From Micractinium sp. NFX-FRZ (taxonomy: Eukaryota > Chlorophyta > Trebouxiophyceae > Chlorellales > Chlorellaceae), in assembly GCA_029339195.1 (NCBI GenBank), contig JAPTJF010000326.1, positions 1 to 64,000 of the forward strand: 64,000 nt of DNA. Reading direction: 5' to 3'. The notes under the pieces are model-generated. The model was not told where the DNA came from and made no database searches. It saw only the letters and a program-made list of their open reading frames with translations. Position numbers and translations under genes: made by a program. How positions within the stretch are numbered: position 1 is the first letter of the stretch; every line of letters begins with the position of its first letter. Shown in pieces: positions 34,670 to 46,388 of this stretch.

Positions 34670-35348
34670 ATGCAGCAGCAGCAGCACAGGCGGCCGCGTC
34701 AGAAAGGGCGCAAGCGGCTCCAAGTCGGACTTAGTTGGGAGCAGGCACAGGCAAGTCGGGAACAAGTTGCGTCCTTGCTCATGCGCTCAACACATCTGGC
34801 TCGGGCGAGAACTCTGATTACCCTGCAGCAGGGCAAAGGAGGGGAGAGTTGCAGCGGATGCGCTAGGGCATGCTGGCGTTGACCTGGGGTCAACCCCACG
34901 GCATGCAGGCCAACTGCGAGTGCGATCTGTGAAGTGATGATGCGAGGGCAAGGTAAAACCATGGTTGAGTGCCTCCCCCCCCGTGCTATGGCACAGCATC
35001 TCCAAGGCGCGTCTCTGCTCTGCCCAGAGGGCATGGGCAGGGACCCGCAGGCGAGGCAAGGTGACGCGACAAGAGGAGAGCAGTGGCCACACACCCTGCC
35101 GCACAAAAGCCATGATCGCATCAAACCATCATCAACATACACGATGTACGGTGCGCCGAGAATGAGGGATAACACCGGGGCCACCTGTTGTTCTGCAGCA
35201 ACACAAGCACCAGCCAATTTGATCACCGCAGCACAGCGCACGGCGAGGCAGCGGCGGCAGGCGGCAGGAGGCTTGGGCGGCCCTGTCACCATGCCTTTGC
35301 ATTGTCCACGTCCCAAACGCCTTTTCAGAAAGCCACAAACTGCGCGGC
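34670..35348. other. Intergenic, E2 3' end to mTERF-like start
   Basis: No supported exon. It begins with a short CAG run at 34672-34686 and should contain the promoter of the mTERF-like gene. No recognisable regulatory motif. Confidence 0.4.
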
Positions 35349-37440
35349 ATGCACATGGCGGCGCTGCAGGCGGTTCGCCTTTCGGCGGCAGCCACCGGCG
35401 CCCGGCCAGCCCCCGCTCGGCAGCTGGAGGGCAATCGGAGAGTATGGCAACTGTCTAGTATCTCCCGCAGGTGCGAATGCACGGCCTGGCTTGTGAAGGC
35501 TTTTGCTTGCTGCTCTTGCTGGCCCCTATGGCATTCTGACGCAGCTCAGACAACGCACGTATTCGATGCAGAGTTGTGGTATTAGCATCACCTCAGTCGC
35601 GCGGCAGTGGTAGCGACGGCAGCGATGGCAGCGGCGGCAGCGGCGGCGGCACAGGGCAGCCAGCAAGCCGGCGCGGCAGACCAAGCTACAAGAGCGAGGC
35701 TGAGCCACAGCCAGAGCTGCAGGCCTGGCTGCAGCAGGAGCAGGACCTATCAGAAGAAGAGGCAGCCTGTCGTGCCGGGTGGCTGGCAGGGCTATTTGGC
35801 GGCGAGGCGGCAGCGTTGGCCAGCCTGCCCGCCACCTTCAGCTGGTGCCGCAGCCAGGGTCTGTCGGGCCTGGAGACTGCACAGCTGCTGGATAGGATGG
35901 CATACAAACGGCATGACAGCGTGACTCAATTTGCAAACACGGCGCAGCAGGACTGGCAGCTGATGGACGTGCGTATCAGCACACATCACAAGCGTCAGCA
36001 GCAGGCGGGCAAGCGGCTTTGCAAGCATGCCACCTTGGGTAGCGTGCTTCGCAGCAAGCACACAGCATTCAGAGCTATAGTAATGCCGCCTGGCCACGTG
36101 GCAGGCTGGTTGGCAGCGGTGGAGCATCACATGACGTCAGCAGACATCGGTGCGCTGCTGAGCGCATCGCCAGAGGTGGTTATCAGCCGGCCATACACTG
36201 CACTAGCAGCCATAGACTGGGCAGCAAGCAAGCTGGGGGTGACTGATACAGGCAGCTTCTTCAGAAATGCACCGTCTCTGCTAGGCAACGACGTGAAAAA
36301 TCTGCAGGGCAAGCTGGACAATCTGCAGCACACGGTGGACATTACGGCTGAGCAGGCACGGGAGGTGGCAGCCAAGTTCCCTGCACTGCTGGTAGCCAGA
36401 GCAGAGAGGGTGCGGCAGGCAGCCGGCTGGCTGCGGCAGCGCATCCCTGCAGCAGAGCAGCGGTGGGCGGCTGTGTGGCTCGGCCCACAGCTGCTCGGCA
36501 GGACAGCAGCTCAGCTGCAGCGCAATGCAGACGTGCTGCAGCAGCTGGGGTGGAGCCGCGAGCGGGTGGATGCTTACATTCTCAACAAGCCGCAGCCCTT
36601 TTCGCATGTGGATCTAAGCGGGTCCGACACGGCAGCCAAGCTGCTGTGCTTGACGCAAGTGCTGGGCGTGGCATCGGTGGAGCAGTGCATTGAGCAGTAC
36701 GGCACGTACCTCAAGACCAACTTGGACACCATGGGGGCGCTCTACGTGCTGGTGCAGGTGAGGTGTGGGCGGCACAGATAGGGCGATCCACATGCTATTG
36801 GCATCCCGCTTCAAGCCCACTGTGTGCCTGAGTGCATGCTTTTGTCTCCAGCACCTAAAGTTTTCTGTGACCTCAGCCCGGGTCATGGGTGTCACCTCCC
36901 CGCTTGCTGCTCACCCAGCAACCCCTTGCCCTTTGCTAGCTGCCTGCAGAAGCTGAAGCCGTCCGTGCTGCACTATCCCGACGGCAGTGCAAAGCTGTCC
37001 TGGATCATCAATGCAGCGGACAATCTTGGTACTGACGTGATCAGCGCTGCAGACTTTTGGATACACGTGCAGAAGTGGCCGCACAGCGAGGAGGGGCAGC
37101 GGCTGCTGGCAGGGCTCAGGTGGGGGCCGCGTGCCAAGTGGGAGGCGTCAAGGACACGTTCTGCCTTGCAGCGCTCACACGGGAGCCACTTTTGCAGGCA
37201 GCCGGCTGGCAAGCAGACGCTGGGTGCAACCAGCTCAGGCGTGTGCGACGCCTCTGCTCCCTTTTCCCTGTGTGCAGGAGCGGCAGCACCGACGGCTGGC
37301 CCCGGCCTGACCCAGCAGAGCGGGCAGAGGGAGAAGCAGGACGTGGGGCCAGCAAGGACCCCGCAGCAGCTGTGGCAGCCAAGCGGCGGCAACGGCGGCC
37401 AAAGCAGGCAGGCGGGCCCGGGGGCGGTGTTTCGGCATGA
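35349..37440 (+). CDS. mTERF-like organelle protein
   Basis: Exons 35349-35470, 35545-36757, 36852-36881 (donor uncertain), 36950-37119 and 37278-37440 give 565 residues. The first exon encodes an organelle transit peptide (MAALQAVRLSAAATGARPAP). The body shows repeated helical units such as LGVTDTGSFFRNAPSLLG, FPALLVARAERVRQAAGWL and LQQLGWSRERVDAYI, the pattern of mTERF repeats, which act in organelle transcription or RNA metabolism. The C-terminal exon is basic (AAKRRQRRPKQAGG). The assignment rests on repeat pattern and transit peptide, not on a unique motif; another helical-repeat family is possible. Translation could start at 35349 or 35355. TGTAA at 37533 follows the stop by about 90 bases. 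Confidence 0.62.
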
Positions 37441-37532
37441 ACCAATTGAGAGCCCAGAGCAGCCCGCAGCCTCACTGCTGGCTACTCTGTCTGGTTTCCT
37501 ACAGCACAAAGTCATTTGTGCTATGCCTGCTG

Positions 37533-37537
37533 TGTAA
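37533..37537 (+). terminator. TGTAA polyadenylation signal of the mTERF-like gene
   Basis: First TGTAA after the TGA at 37438-37440. Confidence 0.5.
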
Positions 37538-37584
37538 ACAGCCATGCACGCTCTTCTACAGCTGCCCAAGTCAGTAGCGTTGCT

Positions 37585-37589
37585 TTACA
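37585..37589 (-). terminator. TGTAA polyadenylation signal of the CDPK gene
   Basis: TTACA on + reads TGTAA on minus, about 470 bases after the kinase stop at 38058-38056. The two convergent 3' ends lie about 50 bp apart. Confidence 0.45.
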
Positions 37590-38055
37590 GGCCGCGGGGG
37601 CACGCGGGTAATGCCAGTCAGTGTGGGCTGGCATGGAAGAGGGCTTCAGTGGTTGCTTTGAAGAGGGGTTGTCGGGCTGTCGTGTATGCATCACTGCCAC
37701 TAAAGAATCAACAACGGGGGTGGGGGGCGGCGGGCGCGGCGCGGCCACGCTTTGCACGCCGGCATAAGAATGCAAGTTCAGCACCGATTGGGGAGGCGAA
37801 ACAATGGGACAAAGGCATGGCGATAACAATGAGACATAAGCATGGGTGCTTGCTATGGTACAAAAGAGGGTTGGGCAGGTGGGGCATGCATGGGAGGCAG
37901 GATCAGTGAGGGAGAGCACAGTGCAGCAGTGGTGATATCGTGATCACGCAGGCACAGCATACAGACTGGAATGGGCTGGGGGCTGCTCAGGGACGCAGCA
38001 GGGCGGGAGCGCCGCCGCCACACAACGTCCGAACGCTCAGAGCGCTGCAGAGTAA

Positions 38056-41000
38056 CTATATGCTGTCGCCATCGACAGTGCCATGGATGCTGCCGTTGCT
38101 GGAGCCGCCCAGCCTAGTCTCAAACAGGTCCAGACGATCCTGGAGCAAAAGACAGAGGTGTGGATGTTTGTGTGGGTGTGGGTGTGGGTGTGTGAGTGTG
38201 TCAGTTTGTTTCTCGACTCTTGTGTCATGGGGGGGTGCGGAGTGTGAGGCGGGTTTGAAGAGGTTTATCAAGGGAGGGTTCGTGTGCGCGCGGTTGTGAG
38301 CGAGGAATCTGCCTGCTCCCACCCCACTCCTCCCCATCCTCGCATTGTGCTGCCTACATCCCCACCCCATCCGCCCGCAGCTGCCCGCCAGCAAGGCCCT
38401 GAACTGCTCCAGCCCAAAGCCCTTGTTTCAACCCCTCCTCTCCACCATGCACTAAACCCGAGCACACACGCGTGCCCATTGAAGCCACTGCTGCTCACCT
38501 GCAGCTGCCCCGCCAGCAGGGCCCGGAACTGCTCCAGCCCGATGCCCTGCTCCATGCAGTGCCCCAGGTCCGCCTCGCGCAGAGCGGCGTCCAGCTCGTC
38601 AGGGACCTGCCCGGCGGGATGCAAGCACATATGTGAAAGCGCACACAAAAACACACACACGCACGCATGCACGCACGGTTTTGGGGACAGTTTTGGGGCC
38701 GCCCCCGCTCCTTGGGACACACACACACACACACATGTTGCGTACGCATGACATGAGGGCAGCTATCTGTGCAGCGGAGGAGAAGGGCGGGCAGGCAGTG
38801 GCCGGGCTTGCCCAGCTCGCCAGAGACAAAGCCCCACGGATGGATGCGCACGCAGCACGCAGAGCAGGGTCTGAGAGCGGGACGGAAGAGCTGACGAGGT
38901 TGGGTGCATGAGAATACGGCCCCCACCCGCCGCCCCTTGCCCCCGCAAGCCTCCTGCCCCACCTCCCTGCACAGCCCGCGTTCCTTTTAAGCTGGCCATG
39001 CCCTCACCTGGCAGCCCCTCTCCCCACACAACACCAGCCCCAGTTCGCCCATCGTCAGCAGGCCATTGCCGCCCCCCTCCCACACTACCAGGCTTTGCTC
39101 GTCAACCAAAACACAGGCGCCGCACCTGGCAGCCCTCCTCCCCACTCCACCCCACACCGCACAAGCCCTAACTCCTCCGCCATCAACAGGCTGCTGCCGC
39201 AACCCCTCCCACATTGTTCATACCCACACCACGGCCCTCACCCGGCAGCCCTCCTCCCCGCACAGCTCCAACTCATCCATGGTCAGCAGGCCGCGTTCAT
39301 CCCAAACATGCCATTCACAGATGAACAGAGACTCTCACCTGGCAGCCCTCCTCCCCGCACAGCACCAGCTCCAGTTCATCCATGGTCAGCAGGCCGCTGC
39401 CGTCGACGTCGATGGCGTGGAAGGCCCGCTCCACCAGCCCCTCCCACTCGCTGCTCTCGTGCAGCTGCGGCGGTGAGGGAAGAGGGAGGGAAGTGGGGGG
39501 TGGTGACAGCCGGGGAGGGGCGTGGGTGGGAGTAGGGTTGTGAGGGTTGGACCGGCCAGCCCCTCCCACGCCCTGGTTTCGTGCAGCTGCAGTCATTACA
39601 AGGTTGAACGGGTACATGGCAGGGGCAAAGGGTGACTGATGGTGGAGTGCTCCCGAGCACGAACAGCACTGCTGAAACGACAGCACCCGCAGGCCCACTC
39701 ACGTTGGTCCAGCCCCTGAGCGAGGGCCCCCCAAACTCGCTGAAAGCAACCTTGCCGCACCTTTACTCACAATCAGCAAGACGGAAAAGACAGCAAACAA
39801 AGCACGCACACACACACAAACCCACTCGGTCCAGTCCACGAGAGAGGCCACCCACTCGCTAAACGTGATCTCCCCTTCTTCCTCCCTGCCCCATGCAGCA
39901 GGAGCACCCCCACCAAACCTTGCACCCCCCACAGGCACCGTGTCCCTTCCATCTCTTGATCACTTCAGCACCCACCTTTGTCCAGTCCATGAGGGAGGCC
40001 ACCCACTCGCTGAACGTGATCTCCCCCGCCGCCGTCATGTCCAGCTGGGCCAGCAGCTGCTGCGTCTCGGCGGGGCTCAGCGTGTAGCGCCCATCCTGCA
40101 GCGTGTGATGTATTCAATGTGGAGGAAGCGGTGCCCGTGTTGTTCTGGATGGAAAGTAGATGCAAGGGTGGCCAGCAGCTGCCGCGTCTCGGCGGGGCTC
40201 AGCGTGCACCGCCCATCGTGCATTGTGTGATGTAATGGGGGGGAAAGGGGGAAGAGGGACAGCGGGGGAGGTTTGACACAAGGGTGGCCAGCAGCTGCTG
40301 CGTCTCGGCGGGGCTCGTCGTGCACCGCCCATCCTGCAGTGCAGATTGTGCCTTGCAGAGGCACGGGGATCTGCACACCGCGTGCAGGCACAGAGGAGGC
40401 AGGGCACAGGCAGGGGAGGCACTTCCCCCTTCTCGTGCACCCTCACCAAACACACGCCCCAAGGAGTGCTCATACCCACCTCCAGCTCCGCCTGCAGGCG
40501 CACGTAGGGCACAGGCAGGGGAGCCACTTCCCACTGCTCCTGCGCCCTTCCCCCACACGCCCCGCACCTCCAAACCTGCTTGCAGCCGCGTGCAGGCGCA
40601 GGTGAAGGAGGCACTTCACTTCCCACTTTCACTGCGCCCCACCACCCTACCTCCAGCTCCGCCTGCAGGCGGGTGTAGGGCACCCTCCCCGTGTCCCCCG
40701 GGTCCAGCTCCAGGAAGAGGCCACGCAGGTCGGAGATGACGGTGGAGTCGGGGGGGATGCAGGTGGCCACCTGCGCAGGGGGAAGGAGGGAGGAGCAGGC
40801 ATTGTTGATAGGCGCAGGGGTCGTAAGGTGGGCGATGCCGGTGGAGTCGGGGACGGGGATGCGGGTGGGAGCTTGTGCACAGGGGAGGGAGGGAGGAGCA
40901 TACATGTATTTGCGATCTGATGTGATTGTGAGCGGCCCCGCAGGTCGACACCGATAAAGGAGTCAGGAGGAGTGCATGTTGCTACCCCCTGCTATGGGAG

Positions 41001-44000
41001 GGAGGAAGATGCATCGGGGTGGGAAGCAGGTCGAGGTGCCATGCTGGCGGTCGCACTGGAGGCCTCGCCCGCCCTCCTGCCACCCTCCTGCCCTGTCTTG
41101 CCCATCCCTGGCTGCCCGCGCGGCTCCCCTGCCCTTCACCCGCCCTGCCACCCTCCTGGCCTGCTCCTGCCCACACGGCGCCCCGTCCCCTCCCACCCCC
41201 CTGCCTGCTCATGCCTCACTCGCCCACACGCACCGTGCGCAGCGCCGCCCGCTTGAGCCGTCCGCTGGTGCCAAACCGCTGCAGCCGCTGCACGATGCTG
41301 CTGCTCAGGGGCACCTCCTCCCCCGCCTGCCCCGCGGCACCCAGGCCCTGCAGCCACCTGCATGATATAAAAAGAGAGATGTAAAATGTAAGCAGGGGAA
41401 GCAGAAGAACAAGTAAATTAAGAAGAGGCAAAAGAATACGTGAAGAAGAAGGAGGCAGGACACACAGCGGGGTGGGGGGCGGGGCACGTCGTGACTGGCC
41501 AGCAGTACACTCGCCCATGCCCCGACTCCCCGCCACAAGCGGCTGCAACTCCCTGCTGTGCCGCGGCAGGCGGTGCGCACCTGTGCTGCAGCGCCTGTGC
41601 CGCCGTCGGCCGCTGTGCCTCGTCGCGGGTCAGCAGCTGCTGCACCAGGTCACGCGCGTCGCCTGCATGAGTATCAATTATCAATTTCAATTAATTACAT
41701 GCAATTACATGAGTAGGTGCACAACGGAAAGTGGCACACAGTTGTGACGTGAGGGCAGGGGTAGGAGGGCTGGGAAGTGCGCTGTGCTGCGGGTCAGCAG
41801 CTGCTGCACTAGGTCACAAGTTTCGCCTGCATGAAGCGGTGTTTTTTCTGTGACGCGAGGGCAGGGTTGGGGGCATGTGAAAGTGCGTTGCTGCGGCTCG
41901 GCAGCTGCTGCAACAGGGTCACGCAACATCGGGCTGCCTCCAAGGGGAGCTGCACACAATTGTGGGGTTCAGCAAGTGCACAAACACCCTCGCCGCCTGC
42001 CCGCCCCAATCCTCACTCTTGATGGCCGCCGGCACGCCATCCGGCCACCCAGGCGGTGGCCCAGCCTGCCGCAGGGGCACAGACGCTCGCCACCCACCCA
42101 ACACAGTGCTCCCGGTAAAGCGCCCCGCCACCTGTCACTTTGAGGCCCACCACAACTGTGCAACGAAAGCAGACTGCACGCGTACACGGCTGGTGGGAAG
42201 GCACTCACCTGACAGCGTGTCCCAGGGCGGTGACTCAAAGTCGAGAGGAGAATACACAATCTCTTTATACATCTCATCTGCCGTCACCACCTGCAGTTCC
42301 GGAGACAAAGGGGGCCACGTTTGGGGCGGTGAAAGAAGCACGGCGTGGAGGCAGCGTGCGCAGCGTGCGCCTCGTCTGACTGACCCAACCGGAGGCTGGG
42401 GGGGCAAGGGGGGCAGGGAAGCTAGACGGTGCTTGCTGGCATGAAGCCCGCTGCATCCACCCACCCACTGTCTTACGAAACCTAACATGTGTGCTCGCCT
42501 GCCTCTGCACGTACAGGCGGCCCCGGAGGCGCAAAGCCGGGAGGTGCGTGAGCAGCCAGCAACCATGATGTTGCCGCTCCCCAACACTTTTCACCCACCA
42601 CCGCCACCCACCCACTCATTCCTGCTGAACACAGCAGTTTTTTTTTGTTTTCAGCAGCGCGCACCCTCACCTGTCTCTGCACGTACAGCCGGTCCCAGAA
42701 GGGGAAGGGCAGGCGGCCGGTGAGCAGGAGGTAGGCCATGATGCCGACGCTCCAGAGGTCGGCGGGCAGCGAGTAGCGCTGGCGCACCACCTCTGGCGAC
42801 ATGACAATGCGGGTGCCTGCAGGAGCGGGTGTAGAGGGGGAGAGACGGGGTTGAAGAGATTGACAACACGAGGGTCGGTGAGCGGCGATGGCGGTACAGG
42901 GGCCATTGCAATACGGTGCCTGCATGAAGGGTGTGAGGACGAGCGTGCGCAGAGTGCTAGAGCAGGGGGGCTGGGGGGAGGAGGGAGGCGGGGAGGAGCG
43001 GTCGGGCAGCAAGTAGCGGCGGCCCACCACCCGCCTCGGGAGCCATCGCAACCAGGAGGGTTGCCTGGAGGGGTGGCACGAAGAGAGGAAAACGGGAGTA
43101 GGGGCAGCGCACCACCCTGCGGGGCAGGGAGGGCAACACGGCACACCCCCTATACCCCTCGCCCTCCCCGGCCCCACACCCCACAGCCGCCCACCTGCGC
43201 GCTGGGTGATGTACTGGCCGGGGCGGCAGAAGACGGAGATGCCAAAGTCCACGGCCTTCAGGGGTGACCCATCCTCCGGGCCAGCAAACATGAACTGAGG
43301 CAGTAGTGATGGGGAGGGAGAAAGCAGGGGTGGAGGGCAGGGCAAGCAGTGGGGGACGCGGAGAAGGGAAGCACCAGCCTTTGGTGAAGTAAGGGAGGGG
43401 GGTGGGGGGCGGGGGGGCGGGCAGCGTCCAGCCCACGGCCCTCGGTGAGGTGGGTGGGGGCCGGGGTGGGGGGACGGAGGGAGGGAGCCGCCCTCCAGGC
43501 CAGCAAACACGAGCTGTGCATGCAAGGGGGCGGGGAGGAGGCAGGCAGGCAGGCAGCAGGCAGAGGCCTGCAGGGACAAGCCGCAGCGTGCAGCCTGTGG
43601 GGCCGGCACGATGACGAGGGGCAAGCTGCGCCTCACGTTGTGCGGTTTGATGTCGCGCAGCATGATGCCCTTGGCGTGGCACTGGGCCACCGTGTGCAGC
43701 GCCTCACGCACCAGCCGCGCCGCCGCCTGCTCGCTGTAGGTGCCCTTGAAGATCCTGCGGCAGCGGCAGCGTGGGGGTGGGGGGAGGGTGGCGGCGTTGG
43801 TTGGCTCAACATATATGCACCGGCTGCGCCGGCGGCTGCGCGCGCCTTGAGGATCACACAGCTGTTATGTTGATTATGAGTAAGGTGGGTGCCCTTGATG
43901 ATCCTGCGGCGGTGGCAGGGGAAGGGGGCTGCGGCGTAGGTTGCGGCAGGAGTTGTCTCAGCACACGTGCACCAGACGTGCCGCCGCATGCACGCTGTAC

Positions 44001-45614
44001 GTCCCCTCGATCATCATGTGATGCCAACTTGATTCAAGTGTACTGCAGGCTGGGGTGAGGGCAAGGGAGTATTTGAAGGATGGGAGGGGGAAGCGATGAT
44101 GCCCAGTGCGCAGAGCGGGCGCACAGCAGGGTGGATGGAAGGGGAAGCGGGCCAGCCGGTGCGGCAGCTGCGGACCGGCAGCGACAGGCGGCGGCAGGTC
44201 TGCTTCCGCGGCAGCGCTGTGCGTCCGACCCTGGCCTGCACTATACGACTCCTCACTCCTCACGCCCCTCCCACCCCTGCACCGTGCGGCCCCTCACTCA
44301 TCCCCTCCCACCCCCTCGGGCCCCCGGCTTGCCTGTCCCACAGCGGCCCCCCCGACAGCAGCTCCATCACCAAATAGACGGCAGCCTCGCTCTCGTATGC
44401 GCCGTGGAAGTAGCAGACGTTCAGGGAGCTGCACGCGAGCATGGGGGAAAGCGGGGCAGGGCAGAGCGAGGCGCCGGCGTTCAGGGGGCTGCAGAAGGTG
44501 GCGGGGTGGCACCCCCTGTCCACATGCAGCAACTGAAGGTGGGGTGGTGCCTTGGGGGGCAGGCGAGCGACCTCCCACGCCCCGGCCCACCTCCTTCCCA
44601 ACCACAACCACCTGCAATCAAGAACATGTGCTGTAAAAGTAGGAAAACAGAGTGGTACCCACCCCGCAAGGTGTGTGGCAATGTCGACCTCGTTCCGCAC
44701 TCGCCGCACAAAGTGGGAGTCCAGAAAGCCGTTGGGGCCCGTCTGCTTGGGCATCACCTTGACCGCCACCCTGCAGCGGCACGTTTTGTGGTGGTGTATG
44801 GGGGGAGGGGGCGGGTGAGGGACAGCGTGAAGCAGGGCGGGGGCTATCTGCTGGGGCATCACGTTGACCGCCACCCTGCAGCAGCATTGTGTTGTGGTGG
44901 TGGGTGATGCGTGGGGGGAGGCAACCGTGAGGCAAGGCGGGGGCTGTCTGCTGGGGCATTCATTTACTGCCAACTCTCCTAGAGTACTGTACGTGCTTTG
45001 GTGGGCATGGAGGTGGGGAGTTTGCCACGCCCACATCGCACAGTAAGCCCGACCCCGCATGCAGCGCCACCCCCCCAGCTTAAGATGGGGCACAACACAC
45101 ACAACACCTCCGGCAGCCGTCAAGGCCCACGACGCCCGCCGATGCACAGGCACCGCCGCCCCGCCCCGCCCGCCCATTCTAGCCCCCTCTCTCACCGCTC
45201 GCCCGTGGCGCGGTCGGTCGCTTCATGGACTGTGGCGTGCGCCCCTTTCCCAATCTTCTCCCCTAGCTCATATTTGGTGTTGAAGTTGTGGCTGTAGCCA
45301 AATTCGGCTACAGGCTTGTCTGAAGACTTGTACATGGCCGGCTCTGCCTCAGGGCTGACTGCTGGCGGGGCTTGAGGCAGGGCTGCAGCAGCAACGACGG
45401 TGCTGCGCGGCAGGCGGTGGCGGCGGCGAAGGCTGCCGCCGGCCGCCTGAGCCGCTGCCCAGCGGCGCTGCCGCTGCTGCTGCCGTAACTGCTGGTGCTG
45501 TGCGACCTGTTGCGGCGCAGGTATTCGCCCCGCAAGCGCAGCTGCGGCGGGCCGGGCTGCAAAGCCCTTCTGCAGGCACCCCACTGGGGCGCCTTCAGCA
45601 CCCATGGCCTGCAT
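38056..45614 (-). CDS. CDPK-type calcium-dependent protein kinase with degenerate EF-hands
   Basis: Fourteen exons: 45614-45196, 44770-44663, 44428-44333, 43754-43637, 43294-43195, 42816-42671, 42290-42209, 41662-41581, 41357-41234, 40770-40651, 40095-39976, 39464-39339, 38606-38499, 38139-38056. They total 1,833 nt (610 residues), fully in phase. The kinase domain has the Gly loop IGKGAHATV, VAVK (Lys144), LRDIKPHN (catalytic Asp242; the usual HRD His is Leu), DFG (263-265) and MSPE. After the junction region comes a calmodulin-like part in which only DVDGSGLLTMDE (524-535) is a full EF-hand; DPGDTGRVPYTRLQ and DMTAAGEITFSEW are degenerate. The N-terminal 100 residues are Ala/Gln/Arg-rich. 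Intron 44332-43755 has a GC donor. Introns are packed with exon-boundary echoes. The start ATG at 45614 is provisional. Confidence 0.9.
38162..38202. repeat. (TGTGGG)n-type microsatellite
   Basis: Degenerate GTGTGG/TG repeats immediately follow the donor-side boundary in the last intron of the CDPK gene. Confidence 0.9.
38378..38545 (-). repeat. Exon-boundary echo, CDPK exon 13 donor
   Basis: The exon 13 end (gaactgctccagccc at 38526) is copied from 38401, offset 125 bp, together with its splice region (ctgcagctgccc-like). Confidence 0.85.
38719..38738. repeat. (CA)n dinucleotide repeat
   Basis: Run of CA units in the CDPK intron. A related interrupted ACAC tract lies at 38641-38678. Confidence 0.9.
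39007..39395 (-). repeat. Four-copy degenerate array of CDPK exon 12 donor
   Basis: The exon 12 end (ggcagccctcctccccgcac at 39341, then ccagttcatccatggtcagc) recurs with its donor at 39244, 39128 and 39010, offsets 97, 116 and 118 bp. The copies decay with distance from the exon. They fill the intron between exons 12 and 13. Confidence 0.9.
39699..40025 (-). repeat. Echoes of CDPK exon 11 donor
   Basis: The exon 11 end (ccagtccatgagggaggcca at 39979, then cccactcgctgaacgtgatct) is matched near 39830-39872 (ccagtccacgagagaggcca, cactcgctaaacgtgatct) and more weakly near 39705-39745 (ggtccag, ccaaactcgctgaaagcaac). Confidence 0.85.
40052..40343 (-). repeat. Three-copy array of CDPK exon 11 acceptor
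   Basis: gcgtctcggcggggctc occurs at 40062 (true exon), 40184 and 40300, offsets 122 and 116 bp, with flanks cagcagctg(c/t)c and cgcccatc(c/g)tgca conserved in each. The outer copies lie in the intron. Confidence 0.95.
40365..40690 (-). repeat. Array of CDPK exon 10 donor copies
   Basis: acctccagctccgcctgcag at 40649 (true exon end) recurs at 40480. Weaker forms of gcaggcgc...tagggcacaggcagggg occur near 40370 and 40580. Together with the exon 11 acceptor array they make up nearly the whole intron. Confidence 0.8.
40732..41000 (-). repeat. Three-copy array of CDPK exon 10 acceptor
   Basis: The exon 10 start with its acceptor (ggtggagtcggggggatgca at about 40741) is copied near 40839 (ggtggagtcggggacgggga) and more weakly near 40960 (ggagtcaggaggagtgcatg). 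Each copy ends in gggagggagg. Confidence 0.82.
41620..41930 (-). repeat. Three-copy array of CDPK exon 8 acceptor
   Basis: gggtcagcagctgctgcac at 41627 (true exon) recurs at 41791 and, as ggctcggcagctgctgcaac, at 41895. Offsets are 164 and about 105 bp; tcgcctgcatga is shared by the first two. Confidence 0.9.
42494..42710 (-). repeat. Echo of CDPK exon 6 donor
   Basis: tctgcacgtacag at 42675 (exon 6 end) recurs at 42504 with cggccccgga-like flanks and the splice donor position conserved; offset 171 bp. Confidence 0.85.
42750..43065 (-). repeat. Echoes of CDPK exon 6 acceptor
   Basis: The exon 6 segment at 42752-42824 (cggcgggcagcgagtagcgc ... gacaatgcgggtgcctgcag) is matched near 42906-42930 (gcaatacggtgcctgcatga) and near 42998-43060 (cgggcagcaagtagcggcgg ... 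catcgcaacc). Confidence 0.8.
43268..43516 (-). repeat. Echo of CDPK exon 5 acceptor
   Basis: ggccagcaaaca at 43279 (true exon) recurs at 43498 with the same ctccggg/ctccagg lead and a gagctg acceptor-like end; offset 219 bp, about two units. Confidence 0.8.
43734..44020 (-). repeat. Three-copy array of CDPK exon 4 acceptor
   Basis: tgcccttgaagatcctgcgg at 43741 recurs at 43890 (one mismatch). A weaker copy, cgctgtacgtcccctcgatc, starts near 43993. Confidence 0.85.
44740..44985 (-). repeat. Three-copy array of CDPK exon 2 acceptor
   Basis: gcatcaccttgaccgccacc, ending in ctgca, at 44751 recurs at 44856 as gcatcacgttgaccgccacc plus ctgca, and a decayed copy starts at 44956. Offsets are 105 and 100 bp. 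Confidence 0.95.
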
Positions 45615-46388
45615 ATCGGCTTGGATGATAAGACACCGGAAGTTGTCGCAAGGGCACGAGATGTGGGCCGGTTGGGGGTGCACCTCATGAGGCAGAATGC
45701 AAGTGCACGAGGCAGCTTCCTCGGCAGAAATGATGGTGCACACACACTGATGACTGCCAGGGGAGTGCAAGAAAAAGTGGCTCAGGGGCTGGCCGGTGGG
45801 AGAGGGTCCCCAGCGCCTGGTCATGCCGCTCCCGCCACCGCCCGACGAAGTCACCGCCCCTGAGCGCAGTTTGATAGCACCGCATGGCGCACGGCGGGAA
45901 CACATTGGTAAACCCTGTGAAATGAGATTGTACTGATGCACATGGCAGCTTGGTGGCACCAGCAACTTTAGGGCGGAGCTACGGCAGTTGCGAATGCGCC
46001 CAGCCAGCTGAGGGGGCGACCTGAATCCCATTGGTAGGGTTGGATTGTTTTGATCAATGCACATATCTTGTGAAGCAGCAGTCCCCTGCGACAGCAGACA
46101 GCGGCAGACCAGAAGTGCAGTAGCAGCGACAGACCAGAAGCAGCGGGAGGGCACAGCGCTCGCAGCGTGCTCCCCCAACAGTGCCCAGGAGCAAGCGATA
46201 TGCATCGCAATTCGCTTTTTTTGTATGTCAAGCTGTGTACAGGCCCTGCTGCGCTCCCTCACAAGACCCCCAAAACCTTGGAGGCCCGAGTGCGTTCTTC
46301 GGTGGCCCACGGTAGCGCTTGCCGGCTGTCCGGATCTTCTGGTCAAGCCAGCACTATCTTGAAATCCGCCCACTGCCGCATCGGCGCG
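45615..46388. promoter_or_regulatory. Divergent promoter region, CDPK / disordered protein
   Basis: About 770 bp between two divergent start codons. One minus-strand frame stays open through it, but with no start context or splice support; it is treated as noncoding. No motif recognised. Confidence 0.45.

Noticed and set aside
38641..38740. CA/TG runs as a possible regulatory Z-DNA element
   Set aside because: Ordinary microsatellites inside an intron; nothing points to a function.
39007..40343. Regularly spaced repeats that could suggest a CRISPR-like or satellite array
   Set aside because: Units are degenerate copies of the adjacent kinase exons, not identical repeats with unique spacers.
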